Assembly: GCA_945873565.1 (NCBI GenBank)
Contig: CAMCDL010000002.1
Location: 1 to 44,125 of the forward strand
Length of the DNA stretch: 44,125 nucleotides
Origin: an uncultured Selenomonadaceae bacterium
Lineage (GTDB): Bacteria; Bacillota; Negativicutes; Selenomonadales; Selenomonadaceae
Direction of reading: 5' to 3'
The translations under genes and the position numbers were made by a program. The notes under the pieces were generated by a model. It ran no database searches. It was given only the letters and a program-made list of their open reading frames with translations, and had not been told where the DNA came from. Positions within the stretch are counted from its first letter, which is position 1, and each line of letters begins with the position of its first letter. Below are positions 35,778 to 44,121 of the stretch, one piece after another.

Positions 35778-36520
35778 AACCTTACTCCCATTCTGTTTAT
35801 CTGTGCTGCAATATAGCCAGCACCATAGCCATTATCAATATTTACTACAGCTATGCCATTTGCACAGGAATTAAGCATAGACAGCAGGGCTGATATGCCA
35901 TGAAAATTTGCTCCATAGCCTACTGAGGTAGGCACAGCAATAACCGGCTTATCTACAAGACCGCCTACCACGCTTCCGAGAGCACCCTCCATACCGGCTA
36001 CAGCAATGACGCAATTTGCCCTTTGAATAACCTCCAGTGAGTCCAGGAGACGGTGCAGTCCGCACACTCCAGCATCATAAACTCGTTCAACCTGACAGCC
36101 GAAGTACTCCGCAGTCTGAGCAGCTTCTTCAGCTACTGGTATATCAGAGGTTCCAGCACTTATTACAGTAACCAGACCCTTTTTTTCACTAGAATCTGGC
36201 TGCAGCTTGATAATTCCAGCCTCTGATATGTATTCGGCCTCCGGGTACTCGTCAGCTATAAGCTCAAACTGATGCTGGCTAGCCCGGGTTGCAAGAACCT
36301 GTCCCTCTGTCTCAAAAAGCTTTCTGAATATGGCTGTAAAATACTGGTCCTGCTTTCCCTGGGAAAAAATAACCTCTGGAAAACCAGCTCTTATACCCCT
36401 ATGAGTATCCAGCCTGGCAAAGCCCATATCCTCGTATGGCTTGCGCCGCAATAGCAGCTCAGCATCATCAACAGTTATTTCATTATTTTTTACTTTCTCG
36501 AGAAGCTCTTTTATATCCAT
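35774..36520 (-). CDS. larB: Pyridinium-3,5-biscarboxylic acid mononucleotide synthase LarB
   Basis: Carboxylates and hydrolyses nicotinic acid adenine dinucleotide in the first step of nickel-pincer cofactor synthesis. The C-terminal PurE-like domain is clear: VISAGTSDIPVAEEAAQTAEYFG, YDAGVCGLHRLL, VAGMEGALGSVVGGLVDKPVIAVPTSVGYG. N-terminal DDAELLLRRKPYEDMGFARLDTHRGIRAGFPEVIFSQGK region is typical of the family. 248 residues. Start a few bases after the upstream gene stop; coupled to larC by a 4-base overlap. Confidence 0.93.
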   Translation of the reverse strand: MDIKELLEKVKNNEITVDDAELLLRRKPYEDMGFARLDTHRGIRAGFPEVIFSQGKQDQYFTAIFRKLFETEGQVLATRASQHQFELIADEYPEAEYISEAGIIKLQPDSSEKKGLVTVISAGTSDIPVAEEAAQTAEYFGCQVERVYDAGVCGLHRLLDSLEVIQRANCVIAVAGMEGALGSVVGGLVDKPVIAVPTSVGYGANFHGISALLSMLNSCANGIAVVNIDNGYGAGYIAAQINRMGVRL

Positions 36521-36523
36521 AAC

Positions 36524-37768
36524 TTACTTTCTCACATCAAGAACTGCCTGAGCCGCCCCCATGGCACCAATTACGGCGTGCTCAAAGGTAAGTCCGCCCT
36601 GCATATATACATTATATGGCTCCCGCAGTGGTCCATCTGCACTTAGCTCAATAGAGGCACCCTGCACAAAGGTACCAGCTGCCATAATAATTTTATCAGC
36701 GTAGCCTGGCATATCCCAAGGCTCTGGGGCTGCAAAGGAATCTACTGGCGAATATTTCTGAATACCACCGCAGAAGGCAATAAGATTCTCAGCTGTATCC
36801 AGCTGAATAGCCTGAATAATATCTCCCCTTACATCAGTTGGCAACGGAAGTGTCTTAAAGCCCAGCCTTGCAAAAAGGCCAGCTGTAAATACTGCTCCCT
36901 TAATAGCCTGAGCCACTACATGCGGAGCCATAAAAAGCCCCTGGAAAATCATACGGTTGTTAGCCAGGGATGCTCCAAGCTCATCTCCCATGCCTGGGGA
37001 TGTAAGACGATATGAAGCCAACTCAACCAGCTTGTCCCTGCCAGCGATATATCCGCCAGTGAGAGCGATTCCGCCGCCAGGGTTCTTTATAAGAGAACCA
37101 GCCATAATATCAGCACCAGCCTGAACAGGCTCCAGGGTATCAACAAATTCACCGTAGCAATTATCTACAAAGCATATGCAATCAGGTTTTACCCGCTTTA
37201 CTTCTGCACAGATACTGCGAATATCCTCAATGCTTAATGGATTACGCATGGAGTAGCCGCGAGAACGCTGAATCAGTACCATTTTGGTATCAGGAGTCAG
37301 CTTGCCAGCAATTCCAGCCATATCCACCTTGCCGTCAATCATTGCCAGCTCATCATACTTTATTCCAAACTCCCTTAAAGAACCCTTGCTTTCATTGGCA
37401 TAGCCGATAACGGTCTGCATGGTATCATATGGCTCGCCAGTAATAGATACCAGCTTATCACCTGGCCTTAAAATGCCAAAGAGAACAGTTGCCAGGGTGT
37501 GAGTACCAGAAACAAACTGTGTGCGTACAAGAGCCCGCTCTGCTCCAAAAACCTTTGCATACAGCTCATCTGCCTTCATACGCCCAATATCGCTATATGC
37601 ATAGCCTGAGGTAGTATTAAAGTGTGTCTCTGCCAGCTGGCATTCACGCATAGCATCCAATACCTTCAGAGTATTCTCCTCAGCTATACTATCAATTCTG
37701 TCCAGCATAGGCTTTATTTCTGCCATGACTTCCTTTTTTATGTTAACAAGCTCATCTGAAAAAACCAT
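36524..37768 (-). CDS. PLP-dependent aluminium-resistance/methionine gamma-lyase-family protein (YnbB-like)
   Basis: Fold-type I PLP enzyme of the Alum_res family. Seen: HFNTTSGYAYSDIGR, RTQFVSGTHTLATVLFGILRPGD, FVDNCYGEFVD, the PLP lysine in GSLIKNPGGG, and the C-terminal GGLTFEHAVIGAMGAAQAVL. Often labelled methionine gamma-lyase, but the true substrate is not established. GGAGG is 5 bases before the ATG at 37768 (MVFSDEL, 414 residues), so the tracked ATG at 37780, which lies within that site, is rejected. In Bacillus subtilis the hflX homologue ynbA is also followed by ynbB, so the hflX-ynbB order is an old link. Confidence 0.88.
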   Translation of the reverse strand: MVFSDELVNIKKEVMAEIKPMLDRIDSIAEENTLKVLDAMRECQLAETHFNTTSGYAYSDIGRMKADELYAKVFGAERALVRTQFVSGTHTLATVLFGILRPGDKLVSITGEPYDTMQTVIGYANESKGSLREFGIKYDELAMIDGKVDMAGIAGKLTPDTKMVLIQRSRGYSMRNPLSIEDIRSICAEVKRVKPDCICFVDNCYGEFVDTLEPVQAGADIMAGSLIKNPGGGIALTGGYIAGRDKLVELASYRLTSPGMGDELGASLANNRMIFQGLFMAPHVVAQAIKGAVFTAGLFARLGFKTLPLPTDVRGDIIQAIQLDTAENLIAFCGGIQKYSPVDSFAAPEPWDMPGYADKIIMAAGTFVQGASIELSADGPLREPYNVYMQGGLTFEHAVIGAMGAAQAVLDVRK

Positions 37769-37781
37769 AATTTCCTCCATA

Positions 37782-39596
37782 TCAAATAGAATACTTCATA
37801 AAGCTGTCTGCCTCTGATGCTGGCAGGCTAAGCTCCAGTATAGTTCCCTTTTCATCGTAATCAGTACTATGTATATCCGCCACTTCGTGCAGCCGTGTTA
37901 CCACAGCCCCCTCAGCATAAGGTATGCAAAGCTTCAGCTCAAGACGGCTTTCTGAGAAAAACTCATTAATCTTGTCCTTAAGCTCCGTTAATCCCTGCTG
38001 GCTCTTGGCAGATATAAATACCCCCTCACGTCCCTGAAGCATTCTAAGCTTATCAAAGCCGGTATCCTCATGGGGCAGGCAATCAGCCTTATTAAAAACA
38101 AACAGGGAAGGTTTATCCTGAGCGCCAATTTCCCTTAAAACCTCCATGACCGCCTTAATATGCAGCTCATAGTTTTCATTGCTGGCATCTACCACGTGAA
38201 TGAGAAGATCAGACTCTATCGTTTCCTCAAGTGTTGCCTGAAAAGCCTTTACCAGAGTATGAGGAAGTTTTTGAATAAACCCTACAGTATCTGTCAGAAG
38301 AATCTGCTGCTTATCAGTAATATCCACAAGCCTGGTGGTAGGATCAAGAGTAGCAAAAAGCTTATCCTCAGCCAACACATCAGCATCTGAAAGAGCATTC
38401 AGCAGGGTCGATTTGCCAGCATTGGTATAGCCCACAAGTGCTGCCATAGGCAAGCGGTTTTCCTTCCTCTGTGAACGCTGCACCTTTCTCTGTTTCTGCA
38501 GCTTATCAAGCTGCTCCTCAAGATCATGGATACGTCCTCTTATCCGCCGCCGATCCATTTCAAGCTTAGTCTCTCCTGGCCCACGGGTTCCTATGCCGCC
38601 GCCAAGTCTGGAAAGCACCAGGCCCTGTCCACCGATTCTTGGCAGATTGTACCTAAGCTGAGCCAGCTCAACCTGCAGCTTTCCAGCACTTGAACGTGCT
38701 CTCTGGGCAAAAATGTCCAATATAAGTGCTGTACGGTCTATGACCTTTAGGCCAGTAGCCATTTCAAGATTTCTTTGTTGGGAAGGCGATATTTCATCAT
38801 CAATTATAAGCAGATCTGCCTCAAGATTCTGAGCCTCCATGGCAATCTCATCAATTTTTCCCTTGCCCAGGAAAAATGCATTATCTGGCTTGTCCTTTTT
38901 CTGAAGTACCCTGGCAACAGTCAGTGCCCCGGCAGTCTCAGCCAGTCTTTCCAGCTCCTCAAGCGACTCCTCTGGGCTCCAGTCCCAACGGCTATTTACT
39001 CCGCTGAAGCCTACTCCAGCCAGAATTGCCTTTTCCTGTTTTTCCTCTGTATCCTTAAGCTGATGCTTGCCAAGCTCCTTATTTATGCTCATTACAAGCT
39101 GCACGAGATCAAGCTTATTCAGCTGGCTTAAAGGAAGCTCCTTGGTTCCATGAACGATGTAGGTTCCGTCCTCCGACTGCTCACCGCTTAAAAAGCCCAG
39201 GCTACCGTATATCCTTCCATCATCCTTGATGCCAATAGCTGCCATAACATCAAATTTCATACTGCGAAGAGATGAAATATCTGGATTTGACAGTCTGGTA
39301 TCAGAGCTTGGATGGGTATGCACACAGCGTATTCCCGACAGACGGCTTGCCGATGTACGTTGCCTTATTTCAGGCAGGTCAACAGTAGCATTATCACCTA
39401 CAGACACCTGCATAATCTTTCCCTGTCTGCTTATATATACTGCTACTTCGCGGCCTAGCTGGCCAGTTATATCCAGCATCTTCTCAGCCAGCTCAGCAGT
39501 AACCAGCTGACTGGCAGGAACCTCATAATCATAAAGGGAGTCAAGCTCCTGTATTATTCCTTTTTTAATATTATCAAGCTCTCCGACAACAGCCAT
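37782..39596 (-). CDS. hflX: HflX GTPase with N-terminal JAMM/MPN-like domain
   Basis: Ribosome-splitting heat-shock GTPase, but 604 residues against ~420 for the usual form. Residues ~185-385 are the HflX nucleotide-binding N domain (FLGKGKIDEI, RLGGGIGTRGPGETKLE) with its coiled region, then the G domain: Walker A GYTNAGKST near 390, DTVGF, NKAD. The first ~180 residues are extra and contain E50 and VHTHPSSDTRLSNPD (H93, H95, S103, D106), the ligand pattern of JAMM metallopeptidase/RadC-like folds. AAGGAG lies before the ATG. It sits 12 bases after the ndpA-like gene. HflX identity certain; the JAMM call is by motif. Confidence 0.93.
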   Translation of the reverse strand: MAVVGELDNIKKGIIQELDSLYDYEVPASQLVTAELAEKMLDITGQLGREVAVYISRQGKIMQVSVGDNATVDLPEIRQRTSASRLSGIRCVHTHPSSDTRLSNPDISSLRSMKFDVMAAIGIKDDGRIYGSLGFLSGEQSEDGTYIVHGTKELPLSQLNKLDLVQLVMSINKELGKHQLKDTEEKQEKAILAGVGFSGVNSRWDWSPEESLEELERLAETAGALTVARVLQKKDKPDNAFFLGKGKIDEIAMEAQNLEADLLIIDDEISPSQQRNLEMATGLKVIDRTALILDIFAQRARSSAGKLQVELAQLRYNLPRIGGQGLVLSRLGGGIGTRGPGETKLEMDRRRIRGRIHDLEEQLDKLQKQRKVQRSQRKENRLPMAALVGYTNAGKSTLLNALSDADVLAEDKLFATLDPTTRLVDITDKQQILLTDTVGFIQKLPHTLVKAFQATLEETIESDLLIHVVDASNENYELHIKAVMEVLREIGAQDKPSLFVFNKADCLPHEDTGFDKLRMLQGREGVFISAKSQQGLTELKDKINEFFSESRLELKLCIPYAEGAVVTRLHEVADIHSTDYDEKGTILELSLPASEADSFMKYSI

Positions 39597-39608
39597 AAAC
39601 TCTCCTTA

Positions 39609-40610
39609 TCAGCTCTTGTTGATTATATTCTGGATATGTTTCAGAGTAATAGAATAGCTACCATCATCATTCTGGCTGAATTCTATATACTCTGTATTTT
39701 CAAAATAATCGGTAGGTATAGTAAGCTCTATACCAGTATCAGTACTCAGCTTATGCCGGCTCATCTTCTTAAGGGTTGCCTCCTTATCTACCTTCACAGG
39801 TTCTACAGGTCCCTTGGAATTAAGCTCCTTGCTATAAGCCTCCTGCATAGAGATACTATCCCTGAATACCTCCTTGCCAGCCTCATTGGGATCAATAGCT
39901 GACATTTTCTCAGCATTTTCCGCAATAAAGGTCTTTACGGCGGCAGCAGCAGCCACCTGGTCCTGCCCAAAATCCTCGGCCACCTTCCTGACCACCTGCT
40001 GAACCTTTTTAATAGTCTCAGCTGGTGATGGGGCAGGAGCACATTCAAGAAGCAGCTCTGGAAGAAGCAGCACAGAGCTTCCATCAATAGTGTATTTCCT
40101 CGATTTTACCTTAATGTCCAGCTTTTCAAGATCAATATATGCAAATTCATCAATTTTCTGGGTCATGCCAGGCAAAATAGCATAATGGTTTGCCAGCTGC
40201 GTACCAAAACCAGTCTCCGTCTGATATATCTGATGTACAAAGCCCTGATGGCTATTGCACTTGAAAATAACCAGTAATGACCTGTCTTCAATACGTACCT
40301 GACACATGATAAAATCTGCCGGCTTAAGCTCAGCTGACTGAGATAACATCCTCTGAAGCTTTTTTGCTGTATCGGCTGATAAGCTGATAAAATCAATATT
40401 GCCCCGCTTATATTCCATCAGCTGGCTCTGAAAAACACTATCCTCGTAAAAAACACCATTTTTCGCTTCCTGGCTATTCATGGTTTTTTCAATATGCTTT
40501 ATAAGAAAATCCTTTGCGCCATCCTCAAGCGGCAGCAGGCTGTCAGAATATACTGCTGCAGCAGCATCAATGTCCAGCACATGCAGAACTGCTTTTTCTA
40601 TTACAATCAT
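39609..40610 (-). CDS. Nucleoid-associated protein, NdpA/YejK (NA37) family
   Basis: 333 residues. The N-terminal MIVIEKAVLHVLDID, DFLIKHIEKTM and later VRIEDRSLLVIFKCNS, TGFGTQLANHYAILPG fit the 37-kDa nucleoid-associated protein family (NdpA), known in Enterobacteria as abundant nucleoid-bound proteins with poorly known function. The C-terminal part (RHKLSTDTGIELTIPTDYF, SITLKHIQNIINK) also fits. GAGG about 10 bases before the ATG. One base separates it from the preceding gene. Family fairly sure, function in this organism unknown. Confidence 0.8.
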   Translation of the reverse strand: MIVIEKAVLHVLDIDAAAAVYSDSLLPLEDGAKDFLIKHIEKTMNSQEAKNGVFYEDSVFQSQLMEYKRGNIDFISLSADTAKKLQRMLSQSAELKPADFIMCQVRIEDRSLLVIFKCNSHQGFVHQIYQTETGFGTQLANHYAILPGMTQKIDEFAYIDLEKLDIKVKSRKYTIDGSSVLLLPELLLECAPAPSPAETIKKVQQVVRKVAEDFGQDQVAAAAAVKTFIAENAEKMSAIDPNEAGKEVFRDSISMQEAYSKELNSKGPVEPVKVDKEATLKKMSRHKLSTDTGIELTIPTDYFENTEYIEFSQNDDGSYSITLKHIQNIINKS

Positions 40611-40611
40611 T

Positions 40612-41289
40612 TTATCTTGACCTCTCTCTGATTTCCCTTAGCCTTTCCACCAGATGCTCCCTCAGTCTTTCCTCAAGCTCCAGCAGAGAATCTGAATCAA
40701 AGGTATAATTCATTTCCGGAATATTCTTTATGCGGGCCTCACCGTAAAACTCGCTGCGGAACTCATTGTAGTAAATAATAAAATTGCTTTCTAGTGCAAA
40801 ATCCGAATAATCAAAAATAATATAAGATCCATTCAGCACCCTCACTGGCCTGTCCGGGGTTATAAACAGCTCAAAGCCCTCTAAAACTGGCGGAAGATGG
40901 GGTTTGTAATCCCAGGCTGTTATATTCTGTTCCCGCATAATATAGCTCAGTGTCTCTGGATTATATTGACCAAGATCGTGGATACTCTGCTCAAGATAAT
41001 GCCTCAGATATCCTTCAAAAACTTCCAGCTTATCAGTTATGTACTGCATCAGGCAGAATTCTGTTAGTCCAATCCTGATTTTAAACTTATACTCCCTGGT
41101 CTCCTCATGAAAATAAGCCAATGCGCTCCTATGGCATGATTCATTTTCATATGCAAAAAGCTCATAGCTATCACCATTTTCAGCATCAATATGCCTGAGC
41201 TTAAAACCATGCAGGTCCTCTGGCAGACCATCCTTGTATTCCCAGCCATCAGTTTCAGTTTTTATCTGTTCAACCAGTTCAGCCTTCAT
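40612..41289 (-). CDS. Uncharacterised protein with two copies of one domain
   Basis: I do not recognise a family. The ATG at 41289 with GGGG 6 bases upstream gives 225 residues; the tracked GTG (41346) has no such site. The protein is built from two similar halves: residues ~16-106 (WEYKDGLPEDLHGFKL ... YFHEETREYKFKIRI ... LEVFEGYLRHYLEQSI) and ~127-220 (WDYKPHLPPVLEGFEL ... YYNEFRSEFYGEARI ... LLELEERLREHLVERL). Each half would be a W-Y-LP-L-GF strand start, several beta strands and a terminal amphipathic helix. No signal peptide or membrane segment; acidic. Sits between the GTPase-DUF1980 and ndpA-like genes in the operon. Confidence 0.8.
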   Translation of the reverse strand: MKAELVEQIKTETDGWEYKDGLPEDLHGFKLRHIDAENGDSYELFAYENESCHRSALAYFHEETREYKFKIRIGLTEFCLMQYITDKLEVFEGYLRHYLEQSIHDLGQYNPETLSYIMREQNITAWDYKPHLPPVLEGFELFITPDRPVRVLNGSYIIFDYSDFALESNFIIYYNEFRSEFYGEARIKNIPEMNYTFDSDSLLELEERLREHLVERLREIRERSR

Positions 41290-41349
41290 AATATTCCCCA
41301 CATAGAAAGAAGCTGCAGCATAGTTTGCAGCAGCCCCTATAATCACACA

Positions 41350-42315
41350 TTAATTGAAATATACAACAGCATCCTCAGGCTTTTCAGTCTGCTTGAAGGA
41401 TTCAACCTTCATTTTGAGACTTTCTACCTCACCGTTTGATTCATATTTCAAATACACAGTACCTACAATCTCACCCCATTTGCGCTGATTCTTGGAAGAG
41501 TCAAGCTGCTTAAAAGCAGGGCCAGTTGAAGGTATTCCGAGAAACATCATATCCTCTGCACAGCAGGCCATACCTACACGGCCAACTGCATAAAGGTCCT
41601 GTCCATTCTTGCGGGCTGAACATAAATAACCCTCAAAACGGATACGCTTTTTATCATAGTGCTCTGGATTGTCCTGCAAATCAACAAACCAGGCACCATA
41701 GTCCTCCTGAATGATCTCAATAGGATCAGCATCAAGAGAGAATGGAAGCTCAGGAGGCTCCTCCACAAAATCCTCAATATCGGACTCAAAAATAACCTGA
41801 GCTCCGCGATTAACCACGCGGATATTGCGACGGATATCCTGCTGACGGGTATTCTTATCACACCGATTAAAAATTATCAGCTCACAGAATCTGAACAGAT
41901 CAACAAATCGGTCCTTCATATTCTTCTGATAAACCTCAAAGGTATCAGCATTGACCATGCCAATAGTCTGGAACACAAACCATCTGTCTGGCAGAGCCAT
42001 ATTCATAAACTCATTGGTATTCCACATACCATTAAGCTCAATAATTACACTGCTAGGCTTATATTTATCATTTAGATTCTTGAAAAACTCAGCACTGAGC
42101 TCCTCCTCATCCTCAACAACTACCAGCTTGGAATGCTTTTCCTCCAGGAGTTCATCCTCAAGCTCCTCTTCGCCCTCCTCGCCCATAATAATAAGATTGC
42201 ATTCGTTCTGCGCAAATTGATTGTTCTCTAAAAAATCCTTCATGACTGTGGTCTTTCCGCTCTCCAGAAGGCCCATGAAGATATAAACTGGAATATCCGG
42301 TCTGTTATTTGCCAT
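41350..42315 (-). CDS. CobW-like P-loop GTPase fused to a DUF1980/YcgQ-like domain
   Basis: 321 residues. N-terminal P-loop FMGLLESGKTTVM (G15-T22), acidic stretch GEEGEEELEDELLEE, VIIELNGMW in the switch position, and a G4-like FNRCDKN; this is a G3E-like GTPase without the CxCC metal motif. The last ~110 residues (DLQDNPEHYDKKRIRFEGYL, VGRVGMACCAEDMMFLGIPS, WGEIVGTVYLKYE) resemble the OB-fold domain of YcgQ (DUF1980/TIGR03943), whose CC-x-D is typical. YcgQ works with the permease YcgR in zinc-responsive Bacillus loci; the permease is missing here. GGAGAG before the ATG. Two bases after the cobW stop, so the two GTPases are made together. Confidence 0.82.
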   Translation of the reverse strand: MANNRPDIPVYIFMGLLESGKTTVMKDFLENNQFAQNECNLIIMGEEGEEELEDELLEEKHSKLVVVEDEEELSAEFFKNLNDKYKPSSVIIELNGMWNTNEFMNMALPDRWFVFQTIGMVNADTFEVYQKNMKDRFVDLFRFCELIIFNRCDKNTRQQDIRRNIRVVNRGAQVIFESDIEDFVEEPPELPFSLDADPIEIIQEDYGAWFVDLQDNPEHYDKKRIRFEGYLCSARKNGQDLYAVGRVGMACCAEDMMFLGIPSTGPAFKQLDSSKNQRKWGEIVGTVYLKYESNGEVESLKMKVESFKQTEKPEDAVVYFN

Positions 42316-42317
42316 TT

Positions 42318-43355
42318 TTACTCTCCCAAAAACAGTTCCTTCAGACTATCCTCGTGCAGCTTGCTGCCAATTACACAGAAACGTCCAGTATAATCAGCTG
42401 CTCCGCATTCCACGCTGCTCTCACCAGGTACATAATTGAAATGCAGCCATTCGCCATCATTTACAGACCTTACAATACCCTTAGCACGCAGAATAACACC
42501 GTATTCATCAGCATTTACCAGATCCTGCATAATCTCCTTGAGCTCATCTGCAGAGAACTTTCTTGTAGTCTCCATACCCCAGCTGGTAAATACATCATCA
42601 GCATGATGATGGTGGTGATGATCATGATCATGGTCATGATGACAGCTGCACTCTGGGTCAGTGCACTCACCATCGTGATGATGGTGTTCGTGGTCATGAT
42701 GATGATGCTCATGCTCGTGGTCATGATGATGGTGCTCATGCTCCTCAGCCTCTACAGAAAGAAGCTCGCTATGACTCAGCGCATCAAGAATCTGTTCACC
42801 GCTGATTTCATCCCAAGGAGTTGTAACGATTGGAGCCTTTTCATTGAAGGAACGAATAATTTCAATAGTCTCAGCCAGCTTCTTTTCATTAGCATCCTGG
42901 CTACGGCTCAGAACGATGCAGTCAGCATGAGCAATCTGGTCTGTAAAGAACTCGCCATAGTTCCTAGCATACATCTTGCACTTCTTAGCATGAACAACTG
43001 CTATGCTTCCTTCTATAACTACATTCTCGTTGCATACCTTCGCAACAGCCTTCTTAACATCAGACAGCTTGCCTACACCAGATGGCTCGATAATGATGCG
43101 CTCAGGATGGTAGGTTTCCATTACCTGCTTCAGTGATTCTTCAAAATCACCAACCAGAGAGCAGCAGATACAGCCAGAGTTAATCTCCTTTATTTCAACG
43201 CCAGCATTCTTCATAAATCCGCCATCGATGGCAATTTCACCAAACTCATTCTCAATAAGACAAATCTTGTCCTTAAAACCGTCAGAAATCAGCTTCTGGA
43301 TAAGGGTAGTCTTGCCTGCGCCCAGAAAACCAGAAAAAATATTAATTTTAGTCAT
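42318..43355 (-). CDS. CobW/COG0523-family GTPase, His-rich metallochaperone
   Basis: G3E GTPase thought to hand zinc (or another metal) to target proteins. Walker A GFLGAGKTT (9-17), CICC motif (C62-C65) in INSGCICCSL, EPSGVG switch, and the CobW C-terminal domain (WGMETTRKFSADELKEIM ... RAKGIVRSVNDGEWLHFNYVPG). Between them is a ~45-residue His/Asp/Glu segment with a CTDPECSC cysteine cluster, an obvious metal-binding arm. The G4 NKxD is replaced by SRSQD. 345 residues. GGAGAG 9 bases before the ATG. Which metal it serves is not shown; larB/larC downstream make nickel possible. Confidence 0.9.
   Translation of the reverse strand: MTKINIFSGFLGAGKTTLIQKLISDGFKDKICLIENEFGEIAIDGGFMKNAGVEIKEINSGCICCSLVGDFEESLKQVMETYHPERIIIEPSGVGKLSDVKKAVAKVCNENVVIEGSIAVVHAKKCKMYARNYGEFFTDQIAHADCIVLSRSQDANEKKLAETIEIIRSFNEKAPIVTTPWDEISGEQILDALSHSELLSVEAEEHEHHHHDHEHEHHHHDHEHHHHDGECTDPECSCHHDHDHDHHHHHHADDVFTSWGMETTRKFSADELKEIMQDLVNADEYGVILRAKGIVRSVNDGEWLHFNYVPGESSVECGAADYTGRFCVIGSKLHEDSLKELFLGE
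42597..42741. repeat. Low-complexity His/Asp-codon tract in the cobW-like gene
   Basis: A run of CATGATGATG-like triplets encoding the HEHHHHDHEH segment plus the internal CTDPECSC; compositionally unlike the rest of the gene and likely to vary in length between strains. Confidence 0.75.
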
Positions 43356-43369
43356 TTATACTCTCTCCT

Positions 43370-43942
43370 TCAATCCATAAAAGTAATATTGCAATTTTCC
43401 AGCGACTTGATGCGTGCCAGTGATTCCAGTCTATAACCAGCATCTTTAAGCTTCTGAGCTCCTTGCTGGAATGATTTTTCAATCACTATACCTATACCAG
43501 CAATCTCACAGCCTGCCTGCTTAACAATGTCTATAAGTCCCAGCGCAGCATTTCCGTCAGCCAGGAAATCATCTATTATGAGAACACGTTCGCCCTTGTT
43601 CAGGAATTTCTTGAGAATATACACCTGCTTGCTTTCCTTCTTGGTAAAAGAAAAAACATCACAGGTATAAGCCTCCTCCTTCATCAGGACTGATTTATTC
43701 TTTCTAGCAAAAACCAGCTTAACCTCCAGTTCATGGGCTGCAGGCAGTGCCATAGCAATTCCGGATGATTCAATAGTTACTACCTTATCAATCTTTTCAT
43801 CAGCAAAACGCTGGGCAAACTCATGACCAATTGCATAAGTAAGCTTAGGATCAATCTGATGATTAACAAAAGAATCTACCTTCAGGATATTGCCTGGAAG
43901 GCAGAAGCCCTCTTTCAGAATGGTATCTTTTAAAAGCTGCAT
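43370..43942 (-). CDS. xpt: Xanthine phosphoribosyltransferase
   Basis: Salvages xanthine to XMP. The PRPP loop VLIIDDFLADGNA, the upstream ESSGIAMALPAAHEL and FARKNKSVLM, and the 190-residue length match Xpt. GGAG about 8 bases before the ATG. Promoter to start is too short for a purine riboswitch, which many Firmicutes have at this gene. First gene of the run to larC, with 14 bases to the cobW-like gene. Confidence 0.95.
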   Translation of the reverse strand: MQLLKDTILKEGFCLPGNILKVDSFVNHQIDPKLTYAIGHEFAQRFADEKIDKVVTIESSGIAMALPAAHELEVKLVFARKNKSVLMKEEAYTCDVFSFTKKESKQVYILKKFLNKGERVLIIDDFLADGNAALGLIDIVKQAGCEIAGIGIVIEKSFQQGAQKLKDAGYRLESLARIKSLENCNITFMD

Positions 43943-43974
43943 TATGGTATCTCCTCAAATAAGTATGTTACATT

Positions 43975-44003
43975 ATTATATACCTTAGCGATAATATAAA
44001 CAA
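43975..44003 (-). promoter_or_regulatory. Promoter of xpt and the downstream metal/GTPase operon
   Basis: TTGTTT, 17 bases, TATAAT on the minus strand, about 30 bases before the xpt ATG. No other promoter of comparable quality was noticed down to larC. Confidence 0.75.
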
Positions 44004-44088
44004 GTTTAAGAACAGCCTAGTTTTTTATTCAAAAATAATAATAAAATTGGTGTTATCATCTTGTAACGAATCTGCATAAGTGCTATAC

Positions 44089-44121
44089 CTGTCTCTTATA
44101 CACATCTGACGCTGCCGACGA
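44089..44121. other. Nextera transposase adapter left at the contig end (artefact)
   Basis: CTGTCTCTTATACACATCT is the Tn5 mosaic-end adapter sequence, followed by GACGCTGCCGACGA, the rest of the standard Nextera read-2 side adapter. The four bases after it (TATG) would be the start of an index. None of 44089-44125 is genomic. Confidence 0.97.

Noticed and set aside
42597-42741. Possible CRISPR or satellite repeat
   Set aside because: Triplet low-complexity coding for a His-rich metal-binding arm in frame within a CobW-family gene.
42309-43136. 275-residue plus-strand ORF with a Met-Val-rich stretch
   Set aside because: Antisense reading of the His-rich cobW tract; the M/V repeat is only the complement of His/Asp codons.
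43943-44088. Purine riboswitch before xpt
   Set aside because: The leader is too short (about 25 bases) and no aptamer core is visible.
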